Assembly: GCF_000019085.1 (NCBI RefSeq)
Contig: NC_010321.1
Location: 1,437,001-1,501,000 of the forward strand
Direction: 5' to 3'
Length of the DNA stretch: 64,000 nucleotides
Source: Thermoanaerobacter pseudethanolicus ATCC 33223
Lineage (GTDB): Bacteria; Bacillota; Thermoanaerobacteria; Thermoanaerobacterales; Thermoanaerobacteraceae
Position 1 is the first letter of the stretch. Every line of letters begins with the position of its first letter. This document shows positions 17,055-25,909 of the stretch, in pieces. The notes below the pieces were generated by a model. That model was not told the DNA's origin, searched no databases, and was given only the letters and a program-made list of their open reading frames with translations. The position numbers and the translations under genes were made by a program.

Positions 17055-17636
17055 ATGCAAATAATTTTCCATGTTGATAACATTGAAGAATATTTACATA
17101 AAGGTAAAGATTACAATTTTCCTGACCCACCAGATAGATGTCCTTATCCCGATTGCAAGTGTAGAGTAAAACTAAAAAAGCACGGGTTTTATTACCGTTA
17201 CTATTTAGATGGACCTAACTGTATAAAAATAGCCATAAGAAGATATATATGTCCTGTGTGTAAAAGAACTCTTTCCTACCTTCCTGATTTCTGTCTTCCC
17301 CATTTTCAGTATTCTTTCAATATGATTGTAAAGTCTTTAAAAGAGACACTTACAAGAGAAAAAACTCTCAGTTCTTTCATAAGTGACTTAAAAAGAAACT
17401 TTCCCACCATACTATTTTCAAGACAGCATATATATTTTTACACCAAAAGGATAATGAATAATTTAAGTTTTATCATATACGGATTAAGGCAAATAGACCC
17501 TTACATAAAGTTATCTGAGACTGACTCACAAAGAGAGAGGGCCAGAGAGATTTTGGACATAATAAGCATTGTACCACTCTTCTCCCAACGGTTTTATGCT
17601 CATTGCCAAAAATCATTTCTGGCCTCTCTCACATAA
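17055..17636 (+). CDS. Zinc-ribbon protein of the transposon (DUF6431-like)
   Basis: 193 residues from ATG 17055, six bases after GGAGAGG; an upstream in-frame start at 17040 precedes the SD and is rejected. The N-terminal half has CPYPDCKCRVKL and YICPVCKRTLSYLPDFC, a Cys-rich zinc-ribbon pattern; the C-terminal half is helical and basic (YTKRIMNNLSFIIYG, RERAREIL). It resembles the short proteins annotated DUF6431 that travel with DDE transposase/ATPase pairs in Firmicutes. It may bind end DNA or target DNA, but the role is not established. It is always first in the element here, and gene order suggests co-regulation with the transposase. Confidence 0.75.
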   Translation: MQIIFHVDNIEEYLHKGKDYNFPDPPDRCPYPDCKCRVKLKKHGFYYRYYLDGPNCIKIAIRRYICPVCKRTLSYLPDFCLPHFQYSFNMIVKSLKETLTREKTLSSFISDLKRNFPTILFSRQHIYFYTKRIMNNLSFIIYGLRQIDPYIKLSETDSQRERAREILDIISIVPLFSQRFYAHCQKSFLASLT

Positions 17637-17772
17637 TTTTAGCATTAAATCCGAAAGATTTAAATAAAAATTTTGATTTTTTCTTAGCAACATAACTTTT
17701 TCCTTTAATGTCCCCCAGGTATGAGCTAAAATTACGATTAAGAAATCAAAAAAGTGAAGGGGGAACATATAA

Positions 17773-19098
17773 ATGCTTGATGAAAAAGCGAGAGAAGCTA
17801 TAGCATTAAAGAGATTTTCACTGATAAGTCCGGTGCTAAACGGACAGGTAAAAAATCAGAAAGAATATTTTGATGCTCTTTCCGATAAACCTATTGAGAT
17901 ACCTTATCTTGGAATGAGAAGATATACTCCCAAGACACTTAGAGGGTGGCTATATCAGTATTTAAGAGGCGGTATAGAAGCGTTAAAGCCGGGTTATCGA
18001 AGCGACAGAGGCAAATACAGAAAGATAAACTTTGAACTTTCAGAGAAAATAAAGCAAAAAAAGCTTGAACATCCTGAAATGCCAAACAAACTTCTTTATG
18101 AGACATTGATAGGAGAAGGAATAATCTCACCGGATAAAGTATCCCTTTCGACATTCTATAGGTTTTTGAAAAACATTCCTGTAAAATCTTTAGATAAAGA
18201 AAAAGAGGGTAAAACAAAGAGATTTTCCCATGAATTCATCAATGAACTGTGGCAGACTGATGTCATGTATGGGCCATATATTAAAGAAGGTAAAACAAAA
18301 AGGCAAACGTACCTTATTGCATATATAGATGATGCTTCCAGGCTGTGTACCTATGCTCGCTTTTACTATACCCAGAATTTTTTAGCTTTAAGAGACTCAT
18401 TTAAAGAAGCAGTGCTAAGAAGGGGAATACCCAAAATGCTCTACACTGACAATGGAAAGATATATAGAAGCACTCAATTTGAATATATATGTGCATCATT
18501 AGGTACATCTCTTATTCATGCTGAGCCCTTTTCACCTCATTCAAAAGGGAAAATAGAAAGATTCTTTCATACGGTGAGAATGAGATTTTTAAGCACAATA
18601 GATCCTACATCCATAAAGAGTATAGATGAGCTCAATATGATGTTTTTTAAATGGCTGGAGGAGGATTACAACCGAAAAGAACATAGCAGTATTGGCATGA
18701 GTCCTTTAGATTTTTTCATGTCTCAAATATCAAGGGTAAATATGTGTGGTGACATAGATATGTTGAATGAATGTTTTCTCATAAGAGTAAATCGTAAAGT
18801 AAACAAAGATGCCACACTTAAAGTGGAAAATATACTTTACGAAACAGAAGAAAAGTTTAAAGGTATGCGCTTAGAAGTCAGATATGACCCGCAGTGGCTT
18901 AAGGATAATACACCCCTTTTACTTTTTCATGAAGGCAAAAAAGTAGGGGAAGCGTATAAGGTAAATTTTCATGATAATGCTAAAATTCCTGTAGAATATA
19001 TCGAAGACAGAAAGGTTGTAAGCGAAAATGAAGATACTGTGGATTTTGCGGCAAAACCTAATTCCCCAGTAATATCCTTTAATGATATCATTGATTAA
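17773..19098 (+). CDS. TniA/TnsB-like DDE transposase
   Basis: 441 residues. N-terminal helical DNA-binding region (about 1-145, including YTPKTLRGWLYQYLRGGIEA), then an rve-type catalytic core with D163 (LWQTDVMYGPY), D226 (LYTDNGKIYR) and E262 (SKGKIERFFHTVR); D226 and E262 are 35 residues apart, the classic D,D35E. A C-terminal beta domain (about 330-430) follows, as in Mu/TniA transposases. It would nick 3' ends and join them to target DNA. AAGGGGGAAC precedes the ATG. With no TnsA partner, replicative (cointegrate) transposition is expected. Confidence 0.93.
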   Translation: MLDEKAREAIALKRFSLISPVLNGQVKNQKEYFDALSDKPIEIPYLGMRRYTPKTLRGWLYQYLRGGIEALKPGYRSDRGKYRKINFELSEKIKQKKLEHPEMPNKLLYETLIGEGIISPDKVSLSTFYRFLKNIPVKSLDKEKEGKTKRFSHEFINELWQTDVMYGPYIKEGKTKRQTYLIAYIDDASRLCTYARFYYTQNFLALRDSFKEAVLRRGIPKMLYTDNGKIYRSTQFEYICASLGTSLIHAEPFSPHSKGKIERFFHTVRMRFLSTIDPTSIKSIDELNMMFFKWLEEDYNRKEHSSIGMSPLDFFMSQISRVNMCGDIDMLNECFLIRVNRKVNKDATLKVENILYETEEKFKGMRLEVRYDPQWLKDNTPLLLFHEGKKVGEAYKVNFHDNAKIPVEYIEDRKVVSENEDTVDFAAKPNSPVISFNDIID

Positions 19099-19115
19099 AA
19101 AAAGAGGTGTTTACA

Positions 19116-19916
19116 ATGTTTACCCAATATTTTGGAATGAAATTTAATCCATTTTCTAAAGAGATAAGTGTAAACGACCTTTACATAAGTGAAGACATTG
19201 CTGAATTAAATGCCAGGCTAAAATATTTACAAGAAACAAGGGGTATAGGACTTGTCGTTGGGGAGGCGGGTTCAGGCAAATCTACCGCATTAAGAAAATA
19301 TGCTGAAAGCCTCAATCGTTCTACATTTAAACCATGTTACTTTGCCCTTTCTACACTCACAGTGAGAGAATTCTATCAAGCATTGGCTATGATTTTAGGC
19401 GAAACCCCCTCATACAAAAAAGTAACGCTCTTTCACCAGATACAAAGAGCGATAACAGAACTTTATTACAGCCAGAAGATAACTCCTGTCATAATATTAG
19501 ATGAAATACAACTGGTTTCTAATGATGTTCTTGAAGATTTGAGAATAATATTTAACTTTAATATGGATTCTCAAAACCCGTATATATTGATACTTTCAGG
19601 ACAACCACACATAAGAAACAAACTAGCCTTGAATGTAAACAGTGCACTAAGGCAAAGAATTTCTATAAAGTATGTAATGCAAGGGCTAAAAAAAGAAGAA
19701 ATTCAAGATTATATAAAAACAAGAATGAAAATAGCTGGAGTGATGGATGATATATTTACACCATCGGCATATGAAGCAATATATTCTCTAACAAAAGGGC
19801 TGCCAAGGATAATAAATAACCTGGTAACGGCTTCTCTTCTCTATGCGTATTCTAAAAGGCTAAGAGAAATAGATGAAGAAGTAATATACCAGGCACAAAA
19901 TGAAATCAGTTTATGA
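19116..19916 (+). CDS. AAA+ ATPase transposition regulator (TniB/TnsC/ExeA-like)
   Basis: 266 residues from ATG 19116 (AGAGG eight bases upstream; the GTG at 19107 overlaps the SD). Begins MFTQYFGMKFNPFSKEI, typical of the ExeA/GspA-type branch. Walker A is GEAGSGKST, Walker B VIILDEIQLVS, sensor-1 ILSGQP, and a late GLPRIINNL is the sensor-2-like segment. In Tn7, Tn5053 and Mu such ATPases choose target DNA and activate the transposase. The gap to the transposase gene is only 17 bases. Confidence 0.92.
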   Translation: MFTQYFGMKFNPFSKEISVNDLYISEDIAELNARLKYLQETRGIGLVVGEAGSGKSTALRKYAESLNRSTFKPCYFALSTLTVREFYQALAMILGETPSYKKVTLFHQIQRAITELYYSQKITPVIILDEIQLVSNDVLEDLRIIFNFNMDSQNPYILILSGQPHIRNKLALNVNSALRQRISIKYVMQGLKKEEIQDYIKTRMKIAGVMDDIFTPSAYEAIYSLTKGLPRIINNLVTASLLYAYSKRLREIDEEVIYQAQNEISL

Positions 19917-19947
19917 GAGTAGTAGCTTTCGCTACTCTCATTTTTTA
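19915..19947 (+). terminator. Terminator of the transposon operon
   Basis: Stem GAGAGTAG (19915-19922)/CTACTCTC (19932-19939) followed by ATTTTTTATTA. It begins inside the ATPase stop codon. Confidence 0.8.
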
Positions 19948-20036
19948 TTATACTTCAATTAACCCAAATTGCCAATAACAGATATTAACATATTTTGGCG
20001 GTTATGCTCTTAAAAAGTGAAAAAAATTTTTAATCA

Positions 20037-20128
20037 GGCTGTGATAATTTGAGAAAAAATACTTTTATGCACTTAAAAAATGCCATTATAATTTGAAAAT
20101 CTTTGGAGATTTAATTTGAGAATTGACA
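20037..20128 (-). repeat. Right-end transposase-binding repeats
   Basis: Read on the minus strand there are three copies of TTYTCAAATTA: the terminal one (20105-20128), TTTTCAAATTATAATGGC (20082-20099) and TTCTCAAATTATCACAGCC (20037-20055). The rest of 19948-20036 shows no gene. Confidence 0.7.
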
Positions 20129-20129
20129 T

Positions 20130-20161
20130 AATAGTATCACCCTTATAAGGGTAATACTATT
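20130..20161 (-). terminator. gltX terminator stem, T-tract lost at the transposon junction
   Basis: Arms 20161-20147 and 20144-20130 form AATAGTATTACCCTT/AAGGGTGATACTATT with one mismatch. A T-tract should follow, but the transposon end (TGTCA..) starts one base after the stem. Confidence 0.6.
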
Positions 20162-20202
20162 GTCTATAGTAGTAAAAATTATACACTATGTCAATATTTT
20201 TG

Positions 20203-21642
20203 TTATTTCCTCATCTTTTGAATAAAATCTATGGCTTTTTCAATTCTCTCTATAGTTCTTTCTTTTCCCAAAAGTTCCATTATGTCAAATAGTCCTGGAC
20301 CAAAAGTTCTACCTGAAATAGCTAATCTCGTGGGATGGAAAAGTTCACCACTGGATATTTGTAATTCCTCCACAAGTTTGCGATACGCTTCCTCAGTTGT
20401 AAATTTATTAAAAGGCTCGACTTCTTTTAAAGTCACTACTGCTTTTTTTAGGATATCCACAACTTTTTCTTTAGTAAAATACTTTTTAACTCCTTTTTCC
20501 TCATATTCGTAAACTTCTGTAAAATAATAGCTCATGGCATCAGCTACATCCACAAGAGTTTTTTCCCTTTCTCTTACTACACTTACTATTTTTTTGATAT
20601 AATCATAATCGAAATCTTCCCCAATAAAGTTTTTAGCTTTCAAAAATGGAATGACTACTTCAGTTAATTTATCTAAATCATAATTCCTTATGTAATGGCC
20701 GTTTATCCACGTCAGCTTTTGTACATCGTAAATAGCTGGATTTTTTGATACCCTTTCTAAAGTAAATTCTTTTTTGCTTTTTGACACATCAAAAATTTCT
20801 TCCCCATCTTTTGGAATCCATCCCAGCAAGGTTATATAATTTACAATTGCTTCAGGAAGATATCCTTGGTCTCTAAACTCCTGCACAGAAGTCGCTCCAT
20901 GTCTTTTACTAAGTTTACTTCTATCAGGGGCTAAAACCATAGACACATGGGCAAATTGAGGAATTTCTAAGCCTAAAGCTTCAAAAATTAGTATTTGCTT
21001 TGGGGTATTTGACAAATGTTCCTCTGCCCGTATAACATGTGTTATCCCCATTTGGTAATCATCTACCACAGTAGCAAAATTATAAGTAGGCATATTGTCT
21101 GATTTCATAATTATAAAGTCATCAAAGGTGGAATTATCAAACTCTACATCCCCTCTTATTATGTCGTGAACCACTGTCTTCCCTTGTTGAGGCACTTTTA
21201 ATCTTATTACAGGTTTTTTCCCTTGCCTTAAATACTCCTCTATTTGCTCTTTGGTCAAATTTCTACATTTTCCCGTATACATTGGAGGCCTACCTTCTTT
21301 TTCTGCCTGTTTTCTCATTTCCTCTAACTCTTCTTTTGTGCAAAAACAGTAGTAAGCCTTTCCTTCCTTTAATAATTTATTTGCGAATTTTCTATATTCT
21401 TCTAACCTTTGCGATTGGTAAATAGGTCCTTCATCCCAATCAATACCTAACCACTTCAGTCCTTCAAGTATCCCTTTCATAGATTCTTCTGTCGACCTTT
21501 GTAGGTCAGTGTCATCCACCCTTAAAATAAATTTTCCTCCATTGTGCCTTGCAAAAAGCCAATTAAAAAGAGCAGTCCTGGCACCACCTATATGTAAACT
21601 CCCTGTAGGACTTGGGGCAAATCTTACTCTCACTTCACTCAT
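20203..21642 (-). CDS. gltX: Glutamyl-tRNA synthetase
   Basis: 479-residue class I synthetase. [13 protein letters not shown] (HIGH motif) near residue 10, KLSKRHGA (KMSKS motif) near 244, and a full C-terminal anticodon-binding region. It charges tRNA-Glu and, in organisms using GatCAB, also tRNA-Gln. Both tRNAs lie 4 kb away. It is monocistronic with a strong promoter at 21676-21704; its terminator is clipped by the transposon. Confidence 0.97.
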   Translation of the reverse strand: MSEVRVRFAPSPTGSLHIGGARTALFNWLFARHNGGKFILRVDDTDLQRSTEESMKGILEGLKWLGIDWDEGPIYQSQRLEEYRKFANKLLKEGKAYYCFCTKEELEEMRKQAEKEGRPPMYTGKCRNLTKEQIEEYLRQGKKPVIRLKVPQQGKTVVHDIIRGDVEFDNSTFDDFIIMKSDNMPTYNFATVVDDYQMGITHVIRAEEHLSNTPKQILIFEALGLEIPQFAHVSMVLAPDRSKLSKRHGATSVQEFRDQGYLPEAIVNYITLLGWIPKDGEEIFDVSKSKKEFTLERVSKNPAIYDVQKLTWINGHYIRNYDLDKLTEVVIPFLKAKNFIGEDFDYDYIKKIVSVVREREKTLVDVADAMSYYFTEVYEYEEKGVKKYFTKEKVVDILKKAVVTLKEVEPFNKFTTEEAYRKLVEELQISSGELFHPTRLAISGRTFGPGLFDIMELLGKERTIERIEKAIDFIQKMRK

Positions 21643-21675
21643 CTTATCACCTCTTCATAAGTTTAAACTATTTTG

Positions 21676-21704
21676 ATTATACTTTAATTGAAGTGTTTTT
21701 TCAA
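21676..21704 (-). promoter_or_regulatory. Promoter of gltX
   Basis: TTGAAA (21704-21699), 17-base spacer, TATAAT (21681-21676). No T-box leader is visible between it and the gene. Confidence 0.7.
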
Positions 21705-21730
21705 CAAAGAAGTATTTCATCAAAAATTTG

Positions 21731-21739
21731 TGGTATAAT
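21731..21739 (+). promoter_or_regulatory. Extended -10 promoter of the PgpA/YutG-like gene
   Basis: TGGTATAAT, an extended -10 without a good -35, 33 bases before the ATG. Confidence 0.45.
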
Positions 21740-21771
21740 CATACTATAAACTTAAAAAAGGAGCTGTTAAA

Positions 21772-22245
21772 ATGAAAGATATTGTTATAAACCTTTTAAA
21801 AGAAAGAGGAGTTATTTTAGGAGATATGGCAATATTAGTATTAGACTTGCAAAAAAAGTATTATGATGATTTAACAATAGAGGAATGCATAGAAAATTTA
21901 CATCATGTACTTGAGAAAAGAGAAGTTCAAAATGCAATCTTGACAGGAATCGCTTTAGACAAATTAGCAGAAAAAGACCTGCTAGAAGAACCTCTTTTGT
22001 CGATTTTAAAAAGAGATGAACCTTTATACGGCATTGACGAAATTTTGGCCCTTAGTATAACAAATGTTTATGGTTCTATAGGTCTTACTAATTTTGGATA
22101 TCTTGATAAAGTAAAACCCGGCATAATAGGAAAACTTAATGAAGATAAACAAAAAAAGTGTAATACTTTTATTGATGATTTAGTAGCTGCAATAATCGCC
22201 GCGGCATGTGCTAGAATTGCTCATTCCAAAAAGAAAGATTCATGA
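21772..22245 (+). CDS. PgpA/YutG-family protein (phosphatidylglycerophosphatase A-like)
   Basis: 157 residues. The C-terminal half has NVYGSIGLTNFGYLDKVKPG and NTFIDDLVAAIIAAACARIAH, the conserved YutG/PgpA pattern. Unlike the E. coli PgpA it lacks the long membrane segments, as is usual in Firmicutes. YutG-type proteins are assigned phosphatidylglycerophosphatase activity by homology only. AAAGGAGCTG precedes the ATG. It stands alone between divergent gltX and convergent comEA. Confidence 0.8.
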   Translation: MKDIVINLLKERGVILGDMAILVLDLQKKYYDDLTIEECIENLHHVLEKREVQNAILTGIALDKLAEKDLLEEPLLSILKRDEPLYGIDEILALSITNVYGSIGLTNFGYLDKVKPGIIGKLNEDKQKKCNTFIDDLVAAIIAAACARIAHSKKKDS

Positions 22246-22298
22246 TACGTGTTTAACTGTAACATTTTTTGTTCTATGTGGAACTATTTAACAAATAC

Positions 22299-22904
22299 TT
22301 AATCAACTGTAATTTTATCCTTTATCTGTTCAAACATCTTAGGCCCTATTCTAGAAACATTCACTATATCCTCTATTTTTTTAAAAGGTCCTTTGCTTTC
22401 TCTAAATTCTATTATTCTTTCAGCCGTTACAGGACCTATCCCTGGCAATGTCTGTAATTCCTCTCTTGTAGCTGTGTTTATATTTATTTTTTTATCTTTT
22501 GCTGTAGTATCAGAAAATGAAACCATCGCTTCCTCACCTTTTTTAGGCACTTTTATCATCTGCTCATCTTTAACTTTTTGCGCAAGATTGATATTGGTAA
22601 GGTCTGCCTCTTCCAATGGACCCCCAGCTTTATTTATAGCATCTATTACTCTTTCTCCTTCTTCCATAAGATAAACTCCTGGATTTTTAACTAGGCCCGT
22701 CACATAAACTTTTATTTCCGAAGGTTCTTTTTTATTCTCTTCAATACTATTATTTACCTCTTCTGATATATCATCAGCATTTGTACTAATAACAAAATCA
22801 TTTTTTAATTTGTAATTTTTATAAATTACATACCCTGAAAACAATAAGATAAAGGATAATAAAACAACTATGGCATACTGTTGTCTCTTTGAAAAATAAG
22901 TCAT
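22299..22904 (-). CDS. comEA: ComEA competence DNA receptor
   Basis: 201 residues. One N-terminal membrane anchor (about 10-27), an acidic linker, a SLBB-type domain (IKVYVTGLVKNPGVYLMEEG), then a double helix-hairpin-helix at the C-terminus (ININTATREELQTLPGIGPVTAERIIEFR). It binds double-stranded DNA outside the membrane and hands it to ComEC, coded separately at 9476-11749. Confidence 0.95.
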   Translation of the reverse strand: MTYFSKRQQYAIVVLLSFILLFSGYVIYKNYKLKNDFVISTNADDISEEVNNSIEENKKEPSEIKVYVTGLVKNPGVYLMEEGERVIDAINKAGGPLEEADLTNINLAQKVKDEQMIKVPKKGEEAMVSFSDTTAKDKKININTATREELQTLPGIGPVTAERIIEFRESKGPFKKIEDIVNVSRIGPKMFEQIKDKITVD

Positions 22905-23022
22905 GCTATCACCTCTTTTTACAAGCTCCTTTATTTATTTCTACATAAATCAAAAAATTCCTTTTTATTTTTCGCGTTTTTTTGTTATACTTTAAGTATC
23001 AGCATAAATTGGAGGCATAAAA

Positions 23023-24288
23023 ATGAAAAAGATAATAGCTTCTTTGCTCACACTATTTATTTTGGTAGTGCAAATAACTCCTGTATACGCTAATGTGCCA
23101 CCACCACCTGAAATTGTAGGCCCAACTGCAGTTTTAATGGATTTTACAACAGGTCAAGTATTGTATGACAAAAATATGCACAAAAGAATGTACCCCGCAA
23201 GCACAACTAAAATTCTTACTGCAATTATTGCTATAGAAAAGGGAAACTTAAACGATATTGTAACTGCTAGCAATAATGTTACAAAAATAGATGGAAATTC
23301 CATATTTCTTTCTCCTGGTGAGCAACTTACGTTAGAACAATTACTTTATGCGATTATGTTACAATCTGCCAATGATGCAGCAATAGCAATTGCTGAACAC
23401 ATTGGTGGAAGCGTAGAAAACTTTGCTAAAATGATGAATGAAAAAGCTAAAGAAATTGGAGCTTATGATAGCCATTTTGTAAATCCAAATGGTCTTCCTG
23501 ATGACAATCATTATTCCACCCCTTATGATATGGCATTAATAGCAAGGTATGCAATGCAAAATCCAGAATTTAGAAAAATAGTAACTACAATACATTATCA
23601 AATTCCTCCTACTAATAAGTTTGATAAAGTAAGAGACCTATGGTTAAGCAATCGCTTAATCAAACCTTCAAGTTTTCGCTATGAAGGAGCTGATGGAGTA
23701 AAAACAGGATACACGGTTGCAGCTGGTCAAGTTTTAGCAGCTTCTGCAACAAGAGATGGTCGCAGACTTATATCCGTCATAATGGGAGACCAAGGAACAA
23801 ATATCTGGACAGATACTATAAAACTTTTGGACTACGGGTTTCAAAACTTTAGTTTAGTGAAAAAAACAGAAAAGGGTGAAACAATAACATATATCGACTT
23901 AGGAAAGTCCCACTTTAAACTTCCTCTTATTGCAAAAGAAGACTTTTACTACGAAGTTCCTAAAGGTCAAGAAAATTCTATAGAGACCCAAATAATTCTA
24001 AATAAGGATATCAAAACGCCAATAAATAAAGGAGATGTGTTAGGGTACATCAAATATACTTTAGATGGCAACGAAATTGGTACAAATCCTCTCATTGCAG
24101 CCGAATCTGTTTATAAAAACTTTTGGGGAAACTATTATACGGAGGTACAATCTTCTGGTGTAAAAAATACAATGTATACTAACCCCGTAAAATTTATTGC
24201 TGGAACAACAATTTTAGGAATAGCTTTTATCCTTTGGAGAAGACGGAAAATTAGAAATAGAAAAAAATATATCTTCTCAAAATATTGA
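23023..24288 (+). CDS. dacF: D-alanyl-D-alanine carboxypeptidase (DacF/PBP5 type)
   Basis: 421 residues. Signal peptide 1-23, then penicillin-binding motifs S60-T-T-K63 (YPASTTKIL), SAN in LQSANDAAIA, and KTG in GVKTGYTVAAG. A C-terminal PBP5 beta domain is followed by a hydrophobic anchor (GTTILGIAFILW) and basic tail. It trims the terminal D-Ala of peptidoglycan stem peptides. DacF (forespore) versus DacA (vegetative) cannot be separated from sequence alone; the symbol is tentative. Confidence 0.88.
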   Translation: MKKIIASLLTLFILVVQITPVYANVPPPPEIVGPTAVLMDFTTGQVLYDKNMHKRMYPASTTKILTAIIAIEKGNLNDIVTASNNVTKIDGNSIFLSPGEQLTLEQLLYAIMLQSANDAAIAIAEHIGGSVENFAKMMNEKAKEIGAYDSHFVNPNGLPDDNHYSTPYDMALIARYAMQNPEFRKIVTTIHYQIPPTNKFDKVRDLWLSNRLIKPSSFRYEGADGVKTGYTVAAGQVLAASATRDGRRLISVIMGDQGTNIWTDTIKLLDYGFQNFSLVKKTEKGETITYIDLGKSHFKLPLIAKEDFYYEVPKGQENSIETQIILNKDIKTPINKGDVLGYIKYTLDGNEIGTNPLIAAESVYKNFWGNYYTEVQSSGVKNTMYTNPVKFIAGTTILGIAFILWRRRKIRNRKKYIFSKY

Positions 24289-24291
24289 TTT

Positions 24292-24318
24292 AAAAAGAGG
24301 GCAGAATGCCCTCTTTTT
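24292..24318. terminator. Bidirectional terminator between dacF and asnB
   Basis: AAAAAGAGGGC (24292-24302) and GCCCTCTTTTT (24308-24318), an 11-bp perfect stem with a 5-nt loop and T-runs on both strands. Confidence 0.85.
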
Positions 24319-25828
24319 ATGCATATATTTGGTTGTCATTGAGGCTTCTACTTCTTCCCATGTCCTTTATAAAAGAATCAACATTAAAAAATCTTTTTAA
24401 AATTTTAAAATAATACAACTCTTCTTTAGACTTTATTTCAAAACCGTTAGGTAGGAATCTATTTTTTATATACTCTGCATCACTAATTTCTGATTCGGCT
24501 ATTTTATTTAATATTTCAGATGTACCAGTTCCTATTGCAAATTTTTCTTTTCTTCTCCATACAATTGATTCTGGTAAATAATTTTCTGCAAGCTTTCTAA
24601 GTATCCACTTTTCGGTTTTTTCTCGGCCGTTAATTTTAAATGACGGTGTTATTTTAAATGCGTACCGTAACACTTCTATATCTAAAAACGGTACACGTCC
24701 CTCAATGGAATGTGCCATTGTCATTCTGTCAACTCTTTGAAGATTTGTATTATGCAAATTTCGAGTTATATATTTTAATTCAGATTGTAATTTCCAAGGA
24801 TTTGTATAATTTTTGAGGTAATGGTATCCACTAAATAACTCATCAGCACCTTCTCCCGAAAGAATAACCTTTACGTAATTGCTTGCAAGTTTTGATACAA
24901 AATATGTTGCAACAGCACTTCTGACTAAGGCTGGATCACAGGATTCAAGATGATATATAACTTTGGGTAAAACTTTTTTTATGTCCTCCTCTGTATAAAT
25001 AAATTCATGGTGAATCGTACCTACATAATCAGCAACAACTCTTGCATTCTTTAAGTCATTACTTCCTTCGACACCTACTGCAAATGAGTGAAGGGGATTT
25101 TTGTATTTTGCTGCTATTGCTGCTATAAGGCTGCTATCCAATCCGCCACTTAAAAATACTCCAACAGGCACATCAGCAATCAACCTTTTTCTTACTGAAT
25201 CCTCTAATCTAAGCCTTAATCCATTAATAATATTATCAACATCTGCAAAATGCATCGGATCCTGTGGAATTGAATAATATCTCTCAAATCCGTTTTCAGT
25301 TGTATAAATATATCCATTAGGAAATTCATTTATATCATCAGTTACTTCCTGAAGTGCTTTAATCTCCGAAGCAAAGGCAAAATAACCTTCTTTTGTTTTA
25401 CCATAATACAATGGCTTTATTCCTAACGGATCGCGAGCAATAAATATGGTCTTTTTTTTAGAGTCATAAATAACTAAAGCAAACATTCCATCAATATAGT
25501 TAACACAATTTTTACCTAGTTCTTCATACAAATGAATTATTACTTCGCTATCAGTATCTGTGGAAAAAATATGGTTTTTTAACTCTTTACGCAATAATTG
25601 GTAATTGTAAATTTCTCCATTATAAATAAGCCAATACCTGCCATCTTCGTTTTTTATAGGTTGGCGTCCATGATAAAGGTCAATTATCGTCAACCTATTA
25701 TGGCCTAATGTAATATTTTCATCTGCAAAAATACCTGACTCATCCGGGCCACGATGTCGTATTTTATCAAGCATCCTTTGTACTTTGCTCTTATCACCAG
25801 TTCCTATAATTCCTGCCAATCCGCACAT
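24317..25828 (-). CDS. asnB: Asparagine synthetase, glutamine-hydrolysing
   Basis: 503 residues. Class II glutamine amidotransferase with Cys2 (MCGLAGIIG), RGPDESG and YNGEIYN; then the ATP-pyrophosphatase domain with FLSGGLDSSLIAAI and GEGADELFSGY. It makes Asn from Asp using Gln and ATP. GGGGAGG lies 12 bases before the ATG. It is slightly shorter than the about 610-residue Bacillus paralogues, matching the compact AsnB type. It appears monocistronic. Confidence 0.92.
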   Translation of the reverse strand: MCGLAGIIGTGDKSKVQRMLDKIRHRGPDESGIFADENITLGHNRLTIIDLYHGRQPIKNEDGRYWLIYNGEIYNYQLLRKELKNHIFSTDTDSEVIIHLYEELGKNCVNYIDGMFALVIYDSKKKTIFIARDPLGIKPLYYGKTKEGYFAFASEIKALQEVTDDINEFPNGYIYTTENGFERYYSIPQDPMHFADVDNIINGLRLRLEDSVRKRLIADVPVGVFLSGGLDSSLIAAIAAKYKNPLHSFAVGVEGSNDLKNARVVADYVGTIHHEFIYTEEDIKKVLPKVIYHLESCDPALVRSAVATYFVSKLASNYVKVILSGEGADELFSGYHYLKNYTNPWKLQSELKYITRNLHNTNLQRVDRMTMAHSIEGRVPFLDIEVLRYAFKITPSFKINGREKTEKWILRKLAENYLPESIVWRRKEKFAIGTGTSEILNKIAESEISDAEYIKNRFLPNGFEIKSKEELYYFKILKRFFNVDSFIKDMGRSRSLNDNQIYA

Positions 25829-25875
25829 TTGACTATCATTCCTCCCCTTCAGATATATTTAAAGAAATTGAATAA

Positions 25876-25902
25876 GGAACGTAAGAAAAGATCTTACGTT
25901 CC
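25876..25902 (-). terminator. Hairpin after the B12-binding gene
   Basis: 10-bp perfect stem GGAACGTAAG/CTTACGTTCC (25902-25893 and 25885-25876), followed by TTATTCAATTT. T-tract weak. Confidence 0.6.
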
Positions 25903-25909
25903 TAAGTTT

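Larger units (their letters stand above)
16915..20128 (+). mobile_element. 3.2-kb three-gene TnsB/TnsC-type (Tn7/Mu-like) transposon
   Basis: The borders are inverted repeats: left TGTCATTTCTCAAATTAA at 16915, right (complement) TGTCAATTCTCAAATTAA ending at 20128, 17 of 18 identical. Both termini are TG..CA as in the Mu/Tn7/retroviral integrase class. The cargo is only three plus-strand genes: a zinc-ribbon protein, a DDE transposase and an AAA+ ATPase. Extra copies of the end motif are found inside both ends. No TnsA endonuclease, TniQ, resolvase or passenger gene is present. No direct repeat flanks it: left flank TTATT, right flank TAATA. Confidence 0.85.

Noticed and set aside
16905-20138. 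Target-site duplication of the transposon
   Set aside because: Five-base flanks TTATT and TAATA do not match, and shifting the border by one or two bases gives no repeat.
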